Shown here in pieces: positions 11,057 to 22,734 of a stretch of 64,000 bases of DNA. Source of the stretch: Narthecium ossifragum (lineage: Eukaryota > Streptophyta > Magnoliopsida > Dioscoreales > Nartheciaceae); assembly GCA_963920575.1 (NCBI GenBank), contig OY986965.1:22828047-22892046 (forward strand). Reading direction: 5' to 3'. Below the pieces are notes generated by a model. The model did not search any database and was not told the DNA's origin. It saw only the letters and a program-made list of their open reading frames with translations. The position numbers and the translations under genes are program-made. Within the stretch, counting starts at the first letter, position 1. Every line of letters begins with the position of its first letter.

Positions 11057-13420
11057 TGTGAGGACCCGTCCCTCTACTCCTGGGTCGACCGGCTAGGTCG
11101 GGCCTGTGGCTTGTTTGTTTGTTTCGCGTCGAGCGCGCGATCCGATGGATCGTATTGTTTCTTGGACCGCAAGGGCAATTTGATAGATTGCGCCTTGTCG
11201 GTTTGTTTCACACCCGCGTGTGCACACACAACCTCTGATTGATATTTGTGTTTGATTAGGTCCGTTAGGGGTTTTTGACCTGTTCGGATCGATCCAAGTG
11301 TGTTGGATCGATCCATCCTTGTCTTGGATCGATCCAGACACTGTAGCAGGTCGGTGGCTTTCCTTTGCGAGGACGGCCGCCGTTGGCCGTCGCTCTCCCC
11401 TGTCAGAAGGGTAGGACTTTCCCTCCCCTCCTTCCCCTTTTCCCCGGCTTTCCCCCGGGCTTTCCTTCCTCTTCTTCCCTTCTCTTCCCTTCTCTTCTTC
11501 TTCCTTCCTTCTTCTTTCTTCTCCCGCGGCTCTGCTTTCTTCCCCTGTTTCCGGCAGCGAGCTTCATCTCTTCCGTTCTCCCTCCTCCGACCATCATTTT
11601 GGGTGTTCTAAGGCTTGTTGGATTCGTGGCGACGAGAGGAAGATCGCTGAGGTGGTTTGGAGCCTTGTTAGTGACGGGTTTGCGAGGGATCAATCGAGGA
11701 ATGCGCAGTTCGGTGGGTTCTTCTACCTACATGTGTTCTTTAATGGGTTTCTCGTGATCTAGCCGTTTGATCTTGTTGATCTTAGTGTTGTTAGCTTCCT
11801 CTTGCGTAGTAGAATTACTGATATAAGTTTCATGATATTTGGTTGAGATTTGAGTAGGATTTATGAATGATTAAGCTCGGATTTTTATGTTTTCTGCTGT
11901 TCTTGAAGAACAGCCGGCTTACGGCGAATTTTTTGGCCGGTACGTACAAGATCTTGGGTTGTGATGAACATAAAAGTTGTAGATATTTGAATCTACTCTC
12001 TAACCCAACTGATTTCATATTTTTTAGATTTTCCTACGATTTGTTATGAATTGTTTACTGGAGGGCTGCGTTGCAGCAATTAATTAGAAAGTTAGTTTGA
12101 TTAACGGTTTTGATTAGTGTTTTCCCGTTAATCCAACCGTTGGATGATTATGGATTTTGGATATATTGATCCTGGTATATACATCTACTAATGGCTAAGT
12201 TGGATCTTGAATCCGACGTTGTTTGGATGTCGGATCGACGGGGTCAATTAGCCTCTAGTAGAGAACTTTTGGGTGTTTTGAATATAATATTATATTATTT
12301 ACTGTTCATCATCGTTTTCGGGGTTGCTTTCCGTTGCAGGAGTCTGCGGTCGACGGTCGCGGTACCGTCGTAATGCCGGGACCTGCTGCGGATCGGCTGG
12401 CAGCGGACGGTAGTACCGCTGCAGCGATCCGGTTGATTTATATGATGTTTGTCATACTGTTGCATGCTTTACTTCTTATCTGTGTATGTCATAGCATGCA
12501 TTGTTGATTTGTGCGTTAGTTGCATTGGTTAGGGCGTGGGTGATCTTTGGGTCGCCGTCCCGAGGCTGAAAGCTCGGACTTAGCCCTAGGACCGGGGTTG
12601 GGTAGTTTGGACCCGGTTCGAATTGTGGTGTCCAGTCAAACTTGATGATAGGCCTAGATGACTGGTGCACTTGTTGCTTGATGATTGTAGAGGTCGTGTC
12701 GGCCTCAAGCCCGACGTTGTTTGTGCAAACCGGTGTCCGGATCATTGTCTCTTGGGTGGCAGAGGTGCCTATCCAGCGGTGTGGTTGCCCGCCTAGCAGT
12801 GTTTGGTGCCTGCTAGTGAGACGGCAGTGTGGTTTCCTGCCTCCCTGAGGGCAACCCAGTATGTGAGCAGTTCGGCTGGAAGACCATGACTGAGGCCTCC
12901 CTTCAGGGACACCGGCGAAGGGTTATGGGACCCTTGCTGCACACCCAAGTCTTGCTTGAGGGCAACACTGTTGCGTTTCCCTCTTCCTTCTGTGTGTCGT
13001 AGTGTAGATCTCTACTGAGCTTAGTGCTCACACCTAACCGGGGTGCGTTTGCAGGTGCATGCGTCAGTTGTTCTTCTGTGGCCCCTATCGGCAGTTGGTC
13101 GGCGGTGCGGCGGCGCCTGGTGGACTTTGAGAGGTGGTGATCGTTTACTGCTTTTACCCTATGTTAGATAGTCTCCTACGGGAGTAATGTTGTATTTGAA
13201 TCTTCCCCTCTCCGAGAATTTGTATATTAAACACTTTGGGTTTTGAATCTGTGGTTCGAAGTTCAGCTATTTAATTGTTGTTTTTAATTGAGGGTGTTTT
13301 TGGTGAATTGTTAGGGAGACCAATAGGTTAGAGGGAACCCTCGCTAGTTTTTTTCGCGGTTTGTTAAGTTCCGATTCGCATCGCCCGGCCGGTTGGGCTT
13401 TCGCGGGTTGGGGCGCGACA
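11057..13420 (+). mobile_element. Solo LTR of the 54331-63833 chromovirus family, TSD CCTTC
   Basis: It begins TGTGAGGACCCGTCC and ends GGGGCGCGACA, the same ends as the full element's LTR, with CCTTC at both 11052-11056 and 13421-13425. At 2364 bp it is close to the 2.28-kb LTRs of the full element. Shared blocks include ttgatctcgttag-type leader sequence, the GAATCCGACGT.G..GGACGTCGGATCGACGGG palindromic block, and the 3' CTACGGGAGTAATGTTGTA block. It is clearly more diverged, so it is an older insertion. Confidence 0.92.
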
Positions 13421-13425
13421 CCTTC

Positions 13426-15590
13426 TCTCAATCTCTCCTCTTCGTGTTCGACTCATCTATCCGACGGAGGCTTAGATCACCTGCGACTCGCCTACGGAAG
13501 CTTCGCCTCTCCCCCCCAAGGCCGATTCGATTTACTGCTATCCCTGCATGAAGTGGGCCACCATTGAGGAACTGTGAGTACTTGATATTAGATCCCTACT
13601 CTCAATCCCTCCTCTTCATTGTTTGTTGCTGCCTTTTCCTCATCTAATGTTCTAGATTGAGGGTGTCGTAGCGGCGGCGTTCACTCTTTTCATCACCGTC
13701 CAGTCCCGCGGCAGCGGTGGAGGGTAACGTAGCGGCAGCGGCTAAGGTGGCGGGGGTGGCTGCTATGGCGGCGGTCAGCGTTGGGAGGGCGGTTGCGCGG
13801 GTGCTTACGGCGGTGGCCGTGACCGTGGCTACGGGGGCGGTGCACTGGTGACCATTTTTTATGGGCTTATGGAGGTGTTGCTCTGTTATCTCTCTGCATG
13901 TGAACAAGATTTTGTCGCCTTCGTCCTTTGGAGTTAACCTTCAGATGGAGCCCCCTTCAAACCAAAGCTATGGAAGAAATCACAACATGCCTTCTTCCTG
14001 GCCAGAGGAAGAGAAGGTATGTGTGAATCTTTGCAATTAGAATGCATGAAGGAAATCTTTATTAAATCATTCAGAGATTGTAATAATGGGAGACTTTGTT
14101 GTTTGCTAATTGGGCCTTTTGTTAGAATGTAGTAAAGATGGTTGGCATAAAACGGCCATGTCCATTTCACATCGAAAACGCATCCAACCATCCCAATTTC
14201 CCCTGCCCAGTCTCCTTTTTCTCCAGTTCTTTCATCAAGTCGGATGAATTGTTGCAAAGAAGTGGAAAGTTTGCAGCATTAAGGTAGTTCTAACTTTTAC
14301 CTCAGATTAGTTTTTGCATTCTTTTCCAATTGAATTCTATGAACTTATTTTGTTCCATTGATCCAATCCCGGAGGAGAGGAGAGTGGAGATGTATACATA
14401 TCGAAGCCATTAATGGTCTCTATTTCTTTTCCCTCTCTATTTTGGGTTCTAAACAGTCAAGTCCAAAATGCAACTATAGGTTTCTATGAATTATTTCTCA
14501 TGTGTGAAAGATACTGTTTTGGGTTTTCTGGCTCTCATGTGTCAATTCTTTTTTTCATGCAAATCCTCTACTTCTGCTTCTTCTTATCCTCCTTCATAGG
14601 GGTTAGTAATCTGCCCCCAAGTCCCAAGATATAAGTTTTTATGACATTAAACTACTGAAATCTTTTGCTGGTGTTTATTCAACGGTGTATTGGAATGTGA
14701 AACATTGTCAGAGTATAATTTTATAAGCCTTGTGATCAAAACCTCAATGGAGTATGGAATGTATCAGACTCAAGTCTGACATTAATTTGTGCATTGACAA
14801 TGTATTATCTCATGTTTTATATCAAAATTCATACATACAATTGTATCTCATCGCGCTTATGGTATTAACTACTAGCTATAGCCACAGATTTGGATCTCTT
14901 AGATGATGAAGAGAGTGTCAAAGAGCTCTGAAATTTTGGTCGAATTCGACCTTTATAGCATTAAATTATTGGCCAAGCATGATGAAAAAGCAAAACAAAT
15001 TTCCATTTATCAAGAACAACCTTAATAAATATTTTAGTTTTTAAGGGGCATCTACTCAATTTGTCACTATGTGAGGCTTGACTTCTATGACATGTGTAAT
15101 TATCTTCAGGCGTGCCATGGTTGTTCAATTATCTGGCTTATATTAACTGATTTTGTGAGGAAAAGAAGAATTAAATTTATTATTTTTGCTGCAGCTAGCT
15201 GACTATCTCACGGATAGTCTATATGCAAGATTCTACTCCTTTCATCTCCAAATAGCTTCTACCAATTTTGATGATGTTCTATTAGTTTAGGAGGACTGTC
15301 TATTAATTTGTTTCCGCATCAATTTTTGGTGCAATTGACTACTTAGAGTGGCTTTTTTGTGTCAACTTGATCTCCATGAGCATGATTTCTTCTATTTGTG
15401 GTTGCGTGGGACTGAAAGTGCAATCTCGATTGAGATAGCACATATATAATTCTGTAACTGATTGCCATTCAAGCTAATAAGTTCCATATACTTTTGTTTC
15501 TTCTAATTAGTGTTCAAGCTTCTTTTATCAGGTTGAAGACAGATAGATATTGGAAGAAAGGCTTATTTTTCTACCATCGTACAAATTCAG
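13426..15590 (+). other. Unresolved region with a glycine-rich stretch
   Basis: A GC-rich stretch at about 13690-13850 encodes, with stops, repeats such as GAYGGGRDRGYGGG, resembling the tail of glycine-rich RNA-binding proteins. A possible short exon begins MEPPSNQSYGRNHN near 13945 and stops at a GTATGTG donor at about 14018. No domain could be assigned to it. From about 14300 to 15540 the sequence is AT-rich and non-coding. Confidence 0.3.
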
Positions 15591-15890
15591 GTGAGGGATT
15601 GGGTTGATAGAATTCCCAAAGACTGGCCATTCAGGAGAATTATTCCGGCCCATTTTGCAGCTCCTGTGAATGCAAGTAGGTCAGATTTCTTAGCAGCATT
15701 TGCATTCCTTGATGATCTCCTCGGCAAGCGCTTCGTTGCAAGGCCTTTGTTCTCCCTTCTCTTTGCTTCTGTCATGGGAAATGCATCCAGTTACTTACCT
15801 CCAGATGATATGAAGACCCTGTCCTCCCTTAAACAGTTCTTGGACTCAGTGGGAGATGTTAAAAAAACAGATTCAGAAAGGAAAATGTGA
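15591..15890 (+). pseudogene. Last-exon fragment of a probable DUF4336 chloroplast protein
   Basis: The exon starts after an acceptor (acaaattcag) with VRDWVDRIPKDWPFRRIIPAHF, continues to APVNASRSDFLAAFAFLDD, and ends at TGA 15888-15890. The 99 aa look conserved, with no internal stop. I recall this W-P-F-R-x-I-I-P-A-H-F pattern as the C-terminus of plant DUF4336 proteins. That is memory, not a search. No upstream exons with the metallo-beta-lactamase-like body of that family were found in the preceding kilobases. It is therefore a fragment, or the end of a gene whose first exons I failed to recognise. Confidence 0.5.
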
Positions 15891-17260
15891 TCACAGGAAA
15901 GATATGTACATCAGCTGTAAGATCTTCTAGCCTTTCTTAAAATTGATAACTTTGACACAGTATAATAGTCATAGAATTTGTGAATATTTTGGTTATTTTT
16001 CATTCAAATGATCCCAATTGTTAGTCGCAATAGTCAATCAAAATAGTCAAAGGGTATATGTGCACTCTGAGTGATTTGAGGGGCAAATATGTAATTTTTA
16101 TTTTTAAAGTGATATTTAAGCAATTAGATTTTCTCTAAAGGACATATATGCAGCAACACCATGACTTCGCAACGTGCAAAATTATCTTTAATAGATGCTA
16201 TTATCTGTATAACTGAACGTATATCGCGTTGTAACATCTGATTCTTTTTTGTGGATATTGCATACTGAATATTGTCCTTGCTAAATTACATGAGATGCCG
16301 GTATAGATGAGGATAACCACTACATGGTATGTTTGGGTCCTCAATTGTGGATAAAATTTGTCATATCATAGCATGCTTCTCAGTGAGGTCCCAAGCCAAA
16401 AATCCATGTACATCCTTTGTGATCATCGAGCGATGTAGCTTTTAGTTGTTATATTTAACGGTGAAAAGAATGGGGAATTAGAGATTAAGAGATTATTAGT
16501 CCATATATTTTAGCGAATTTTTTAGCATGGTGAAGGGATACCATTAATTAAAGAAACTTTTGACAAAAGTGATAAACTATTTCCAGCTGCTGCAATAGAC
16601 GGCTCCAGTTGCACCTAGCAACATCAATAAGGAGATCGTTTCTATTTTCAGTAGTAGTTGTTGTTTGTTAATTTATCATTGGATTGGGTAGTTCAGATTG
16701 ACAAATCAGTAATTGTTATGTATTAAGGAGGATGATGTATTAGGGAGGATGAGGGCTGAATTTCATATTAATATTTAAGATGTAGGTAGGAAGGTTGAGG
16801 GTTGGATTTCCTATTATAAAGAACAGATGTAACCGTTTAAATGAATTACATCTTCCCCTAACTCCATTTCTTTCAAATATAATTTTCTTTTAAACCGTGC
16901 ACGAGCATCCCACTAACATATATTATTGTCTGTCTTTGAGAGAATCGTGCCCAACCGTGCTAGGAGCATGGGTAAACACTAGTGGCGTTATACGTGGACT
17001 AGTTTGATTTCCACCCATGGAATTTAAATTTCTCCACCGACCGTCGGATATAAGAAGCCCGTGTTACATACATCTCCACCGTCTGACTTTGTAAATATTG
17101 AGTGCGCTGGTGACCGTAAATATTTAATTTAAAAAGCAGAATGCGTTGCTATCATATCATGTTAAGTTTATCCACTCAAAATAAGCTTAAGCTTCATTTT
17201 TCACAAGAAAAATGAGTGCTAATTAAGGAATGTCTAAAGTCTAAACCATCATTTAATTCT
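15891..17260. other. AT-rich non-coding DNA
   Basis: No gene, tRNA or element boundary could be supported here. Short near-duplicate phrases occur (aggaggatgatgtattagggaggatgagggctgaatttc, about 16725-16762, repeated in part near 16790-16820). Confidence 0.45.
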
Positions 17261-17681
17261 TTATGTTATTAAGGACATACAAAACCTTTCTAAACCATTC
17301 TTTATGTTATTAAGGACATGCAAAACCTTTTTCAGGCTACAAGACCACTTGCCGGTCTCGAACCCCAGTCCTCCGTCGCCCCCCCGTAAGTCCGCTTCCT
17401 CCTCCGCCGCTGCGTTGGCTCTCAAATCCATCTTTTTAAAGGGTTCTTCCTCCTCCGCCGGGGCTGTCGCCGCTGGCCCAGATCTCCGAAAGTTGCAAGT
17501 CTTTCTCTTGCGGCCAGGGCGACGGGTTCCCTGGTCCACGCCCGGCGGCGGCATTCGAGCCCTAGTGTAGGTCATGCGACGTCCGGGGACGGAACCGGGC
17601 GGCGTTCGAGCCCCAGTGTAGCCACCTTGGGATGGCCGGATCTCAGCCGCCATTGCCACATTGCTTCTTGCGCTTTTGCTT

Positions 17682-18065
17682 TCACCTCCACTTCTGGAGC
17701 TTTTTACTGAATACTGAGGCGGCCAGCCAGAAGCTGCCAGCGATCTCCTTCAGGTCTCTGGGAGGGGGCCTTTTCGTCTGAGATTCGAGATCTATGTGGT
17801 CCTTCATCGGCTTCTCCTTCGTTTCCTCCTCTACTCCTCTGTCGATCTCTCCCGCCGTTCCGACTACGAGAACAGGATCCACGGCCGTGATCTCGTCCGC
17901 ATCATCCACCTCGTTCTCTTCGTGAGCTTTGAGCACGGGGACGGCGACATAGGAGGGGGGGAACCCTATGTTCCAGGGCTCGAACTCGATCTCGATCTCG
18001 CTAGGCACCACATTGAAGTAGAGGGGTTTCGGACGGGGTTCCTGAGGAACAAGAGGATGCTGCAT
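17682..18065 (-). pseudogene. Gene fragment, possibly OCTOPUS/DUF740-like
   Basis: An open stretch of 127 codons ends MKDHIDLESQTK..., then LKEIAGSFWLAASVFSKKLQ-KWR, followed by a stop and in-frame lysine-rich sequence (KQK.KKQ). The GSFW.AASVFSKKLQKWR.KQK block resembles what I recall from plant DUF740 (UPF0503/OCTOPUS) plasma-membrane scaffold proteins. This is recognition from memory and needs a search. The fragment lacks a cysteine-rich N-terminus and a C-terminus and abuts the CYP98A pseudogene in the same orientation. It is therefore a captured or broken piece, not a gene. Confidence 0.4.
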
Positions 18066-18826
18066 CCCCGGACGTCACATGACCTACACGTCTATGGCAG
18101 GATTCTCTGACACATCGACCTCCTCCGGCCGGACTCCATCCGGCAGCGACCATTCGAATTGGTGCAAAAGGTGGCCGAGCATCGAAGCCACCAAGCTGAT
18201 GCCTAGCTTTGGGGTCGAGGGCAATGGCACTGAATGGCAATACGCGGAAATCATTGCCTTTTACATCAATCTTCTCTTCTTCGAACCTCTCCGGCAGGAA
18301 CTCCAATGGCTCCTTCCACGCTTTGGGGCCGCGGGCAATGGCCCATACATTGACATGCACGTTGGAACCTTTGGGAATGTCATGGCCGCCGACCTTGACG
18401 GCGGCGCTCGCCTGTGGGGGAGCATGAGTGGCGTCGCTGGGTGCAGCCGGAGGGCCTCCTTGACAACGCAGTTGAGATAGGGGAGTTGGGGGAAGTCGGC
18501 TTCGATCATGATGCGATCGGAGCCGATGACGCGGTCTAGCTCTGCTCTTGCCTATGCTTGCACTCTCGGATTCCTGACCATCTCCGCCATGGCCCATTCC
18601 ACAGTCACCGCCGCCGTGTCGATCCCCGCCGTGATCATGTCCTAATCATGGATATCAGCATCCAAATGTTAAGAGAGAGACGGAGAAGAGAGAGAGAGAG
18701 CAGTACCCAAAGGAGGCCGATGATTGTGTCCTCGCAGAGGTCATACATGGCATGAAGTGTGAGCAGAGCATCGACGAAGTGCTGCTTGGTGTCGCTGCTC
18801 TGTTCCAGATTTCTCGAACGGAGAAA

Positions 18827-19908
18827 ACAAAACCTTAACTTTCATTAATCATCAAAACTAAAAACTTCAATACAAGTCCTAACTCTTTTTATAGACTAAA
18901 GAGATAGACTCAAATCTCAAATCAACTACTAATCAAACTAATCCTGAAATCAGAAAACGGAATTTACCAAATATGAAAAGTCCTAAAAAAAGGAAAATTG
19001 CCAAATAAGGGAAGTTTTACTAAAAACGGAAATTTGAGGCATCAGATGAAGGAATTTGGGTTTTTGAGGTCTGATCATGGATTTTTGTAGGTCTCGTCGA
19101 GCCGGTCGTTTTGACACCTCATGAGCCCCGATCGGCCTCCGGGATCAAAAATTGTGCATCCTACGGCCCCGGTCGTCCGGACGCCTGATTCGAACGGAGG
19201 GAACTCCTTGACCTGCATCATCCTCCCCGGGTTGGAAAGGACTTGTCCTCGAGTCTGGGTCGGCTGCAGAACCCCTTGCTCCCGGTGGGGTGAGGCACGA
19301 ACTACAGGAGGACGACCACGTCCTCTGGGCGGAGGTGGAGATACGATAGGCGGCCGTCGAGCACGTGCGGCTCTGGTTCGAGGCATGGTTCCTCTTCCCA
19401 GGAACTCGGATAGCTCTGATACCACTCTGGCGCAGGGTAAACGTGGGATCTCTCGTCGGGAGAGAAGAACCGACCTCTCTATGGGAGAGAACCAGATTTC
19501 TCAAAGGGGAGAAAACAAAACCCTAACTTTCATTAATCATCAAAGCTAAAAACTTCAATATAAGCCCTAACTCCTTTTATAAAATAAGGAGATAGACTCA
19601 AATCTCAAATCAACTACTAATCAAACTAATCCTGAAATCAGAAAACGAAATTTGCCAAATATGGAAAGTCCTAAAAAAGGAAAATTGCCAAATAAGGGAA
19701 GTTTTACTAAAAACGGAAATTTGAGGCATCAGATGAAAGAATTTGGGCTTTTGAGGCTTTGATCATGGATTTTTGTAGGTCTCGTCGAGCCGGTCGTTTT
19801 GACACCTCATGAGCCCCGATCGGCCTCCGAGATCAAAAATTGTGCATCCTACGACCCCGGTCATCCGGACACCTGATTCGAACGGACGGAACTCCTTGAC
19901 CTGCATCA
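18827..19908 (-). mobile_element. Internally deleted LTR retroelement inside the CYP98A pseudogene
   Basis: The element reads on the minus strand. The 5' LTR is 19908-19428 (481 bp, TGATGCAGG ... CTGCGCCA). Three bases further is the primer-binding site TGGTATCAGAGC (19424-19413), matching initiator tRNA-Met. About 190 bp of internal sequence follows. It starts with an ATG ORF (MPRTRAARARRPP..) and runs straight into a purine-rich CCCGGGGAGGA at 19230-19221, then a second LTR (19220-18827) whose far end is cut off. No gag, protease or polymerase remains. The same LTR family occurs at 41289-41860 and 52527-53048. About 25 bp of pseudogene are missing at the left junction, so the end was lost together with target DNA. 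Confidence 0.8.
19413..19424 (-). other. Primer-binding site (initiator tRNA-Met)
   Basis: The minus strand reads TGGTATCAGAGC three bases inside the 5' LTR. It is the same 12-base complement of initiator tRNA-Met seen at 56609-56620 in the full-length chromovirus. Confidence 0.8.
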
Positions 19909-20232
19909 TGATGGCTTTCGTGAGGCGGTCACGGCGGGCGCCATGCTTGGCTAAGGCGGCCTCATCCAGTGGGAACATCCACCTTAGCCACGGCACATAC
20001 TCTTCGAGAGATAGTGATGCCCCTAACTTGGTACCATTGGCGACGATGGCCTTGAACTATTCCCCTTGTTTGTCGATCACACCCTCCGAGCTCACGAAAC
20101 GCTTCCCGAATACGAGCCTTGTTACGTAGTTGAATGCCGCCACTTCTATATGGTTCCTTAGAATTAGGGACGGCAACGGGGCGGGACGCGCTCCCCCTTC
20201 TCCCGATCCCGCAACCTAATCTAGAACCCCGA

Positions 20233-22734
20233 TGTCGAGCCCCGACCCGCGAAAGTCCAACCGGGCCGGGCGACGCGAACCGGAACCTAACAAACGCGGA
20301 AGAAAAGCTGGCGAGGGTTCCCTCTAACCTATTGGTCTTCCTAACAGTTCACCAAAAGCAACCCCCAATTAAAAGACAATATAATAATAAAGCATCGAAC
20401 CACAGATTTACGAACTCAAAAAGATTTAATATACATAACCTCGGAGAGGGGGGGAGTTCAAATACAACATTACTCCCGTAGAAGACTATCTAACATAGGA
20501 TAAAAACTGTAAAGGGTCACCACCTCTCAGACTCCACCTGGCGCCGCCGCACCGCCAACCAACTGCCCGGTAGGAGCCACGGAAGAAGAACTGACGCCTG
20601 CACCTGCAAAACGCAGCCCGGGTAGGAGTGAGCACTAAGCTCAGTAGGGATTTACACTACGACACACAGAAGGAAGAGGGAAACACAACAGTGTCGCCCT
20701 TAAGTAGGACCTGGGTGTATACAGGGGTCCCAGAACCCCACCGCGTGTCCCTGAGGCCTAGGAGCAGCACTCAATAACAGGAACAACACTGGCGATACAC
20801 AAGCTGAGTAGGCAACTTCACTACTCGCCGGGTCAGCACAGTGGGACACCGGCTACACCTCAGCATCCGACTCAAGGCCGACACGACCTCTACAATCATC
20901 AAGCAACCAGTGTACCAGTCATCTAAGCTTATCATCGAATCGACTGGACACCACAATTCAAACCGGGTCCTAATAGCCCAACCCCGGTCCTAGGGTTAAG
21001 TCCGAGCTTCCAGCCTCGGGAAGGCGACCCAAAGATCACCCACGCCCTAACCAATGCAACTAATGCACAAGGCAACGATGCATGCTATGACATACACAGA
21101 TAAGAAGCAAAGCATGCAACACTATGTCAAGCATCATATAAGTCTACTGGATCGCTGCAGCGGTACTACCAACCGCTGCCAGCCGATCCGCAGCGGGTCC
21201 CGGCATTACGACGGTACCACGACCGACAACCGCGGACTCCTGCAACGGGAAGCAACCCCGAAAACGATGATGAACAATAAATAATATAATATTATATTCC
21301 GAAATATAATATTATATTCAAACACCCAAAACCTCTACTTTGGTGCTAATTGATCCCGTCGATCCGACGTCCAAACGACGTCGGATTCAAGATCCAACTT
21401 AGCCATCAGTAGGTGTATATACCAGGATCAACATATCCAAAATTCATAATCATCCAACGGTTGGATTAACGGGAAAACATTAATCAAAACCGCCAAACAT
21501 AGACCATTAAAACACCATCAGCTAGCCTTGGGATCGATCCGAACAAATTGGATCGATCCGAACAAATTGGATCGATCCGAACAAATTGGATCGATCCGAA
21601 AGCTTCTTACCAGCTTACCAGTTAATTGCTGCAACGCAGCCCTTCAGCAAATAAATCATAACAAATCGTAGAAAAATCGAAAAAATATGAAATAAGATGG
21701 AATGGAAAGCTAACGAAGAGATCTACAACTCTTATGTTTATCACAAACCAAGATCATGTACGTTCCGGCCGAAAAACGCGCCGCAAGCCGGCTGTTCTTC
21801 AAGAACAGCAGAAAACAGAGAAACCGAGCTTAATCATGCATAAACCCTACTCAAATCTCAGCTGATTAACATGAAACTTAAATCAGTAATTTTAACTGGT
21901 ATAAGGAATCCAACAAACCAAGGATCAACAAGATCCAACGGCTAGATCTCAAGAAAACCCAAAAACAACACAGTAGGTAGAAGAACCTACCCAACAGCGC
22001 ATTCCTCGGCTGATTCCCCACGGTTTGATCACAAACAAGCTTCCAAACGACTTCAGGGATCTTCCTCTCGTTGTCACGAATCCAACGAGCCTTAAAACGC
22101 CGAAAAAGATGGTCGGAGGAGGGAGAACGGAGGTGATGAAGGTTGGCTGCCGGAAACAGGGAAGAAACAGAGCTTCGGGAGAGAAAGAAAGAGGGAAGAA
22201 GAAAGGAGGAGAAGGAAGAAGGGAAGGGGAAGAAAAGGAGGGGAAAGGGGGAGGGGAAAGCCGGGGAAAGGGGGAAAAAGTGAGGGGAGGGGAGGGAAAG
22301 TCCTCCCCCTCTGACAGAGGAGAGCGACGGCCAACGGCCGTCCTCGCGAAAGAGAAGGAAACCACCGACTAGCTACAGTGTCTGGATCGATCCAACACCA
22401 TGCTGGATCGATCAAAGACAAGAATGGATCGATCCAACACTAGTTGGGATCGATCCACAAGGTCAAAAACCCCCCGACTCGCTCACGAGTCCGATCGATC
22501 GCTCCTACGAGCGACCGATCGCTCGAGGGCCGCCAGCAGCCCAAAGACGGGCTGTTGCGCGCCCGAGCTGGGATCTTTCGATCCCGGATCCACCTAGCCA
22601 TTCTAAACAAACACTAACACATACAAGGCCAGTGTGTGCACACACGGGTGTAAAACAAACCAACAAGGCGTAATTTACCAAATTGCCCTTGTGGTCTACA
22701 ACGAGCCACAGGGATAGAGGGGCAGGTCCTCACA
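20233..22734 (-). mobile_element. Solo LTR of the chromovirus family (reverse), TSD CCCGA
   Basis: Read on the minus strand it begins TGTGAGGACCTGCC and ends GGGGCTCGACA, flanked by CCCGA at 20228-20232 and 22735-22739. It is 2502 bp, longer than the other copies, partly because of an expanded GGATCGATCC array (21531-21605). No internal region remains, as expected after LTR-LTR recombination. Confidence 0.92.
21531..21605. repeat. 19-bp tandem array of GGATCGATCCGAACAAATT
   Basis: Three full 19-bp units and a partial fourth lie inside the solo LTR. Each unit carries the 10-bp palindrome GGATCGATCC. A second, non-tandem cluster of the palindrome lies at 22383-22457. Confidence 0.9.

Larger units (their letters stand above)
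18085..20164 (-). pseudogene. CYP98A pseudogene (copy of the gene at 25335-27850)
   Basis: Exon 3 (about 18643-18085) and exon 2 (about 20164-19909 plus 18826-18703) match the intact CYP98A downstream, including the GA-rich intron 2, so it is a DNA-level duplicate and not a retrocopy. Exon 1 is absent. Features such as [20 protein letters not shown] are still legible. There are frameshifts and stops. The heme-binding loop (intact gene: [11 protein letters not shown]) is gone, replaced by sequence reading SAIALDPKA. The exon 2 part is interrupted by the LTR derivative at 18827-19908. The exon 2 start is truncated by the hAT element at 20165, and traces of the exon continue at 23212. It cannot make an active P450. 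Confidence 0.88.

Noticed and set aside
21531..21605. CRISPR-like regular short repeats
   Set aside because: The units are tandem with no unique spacers and lie inside an LTR of a plant genome.
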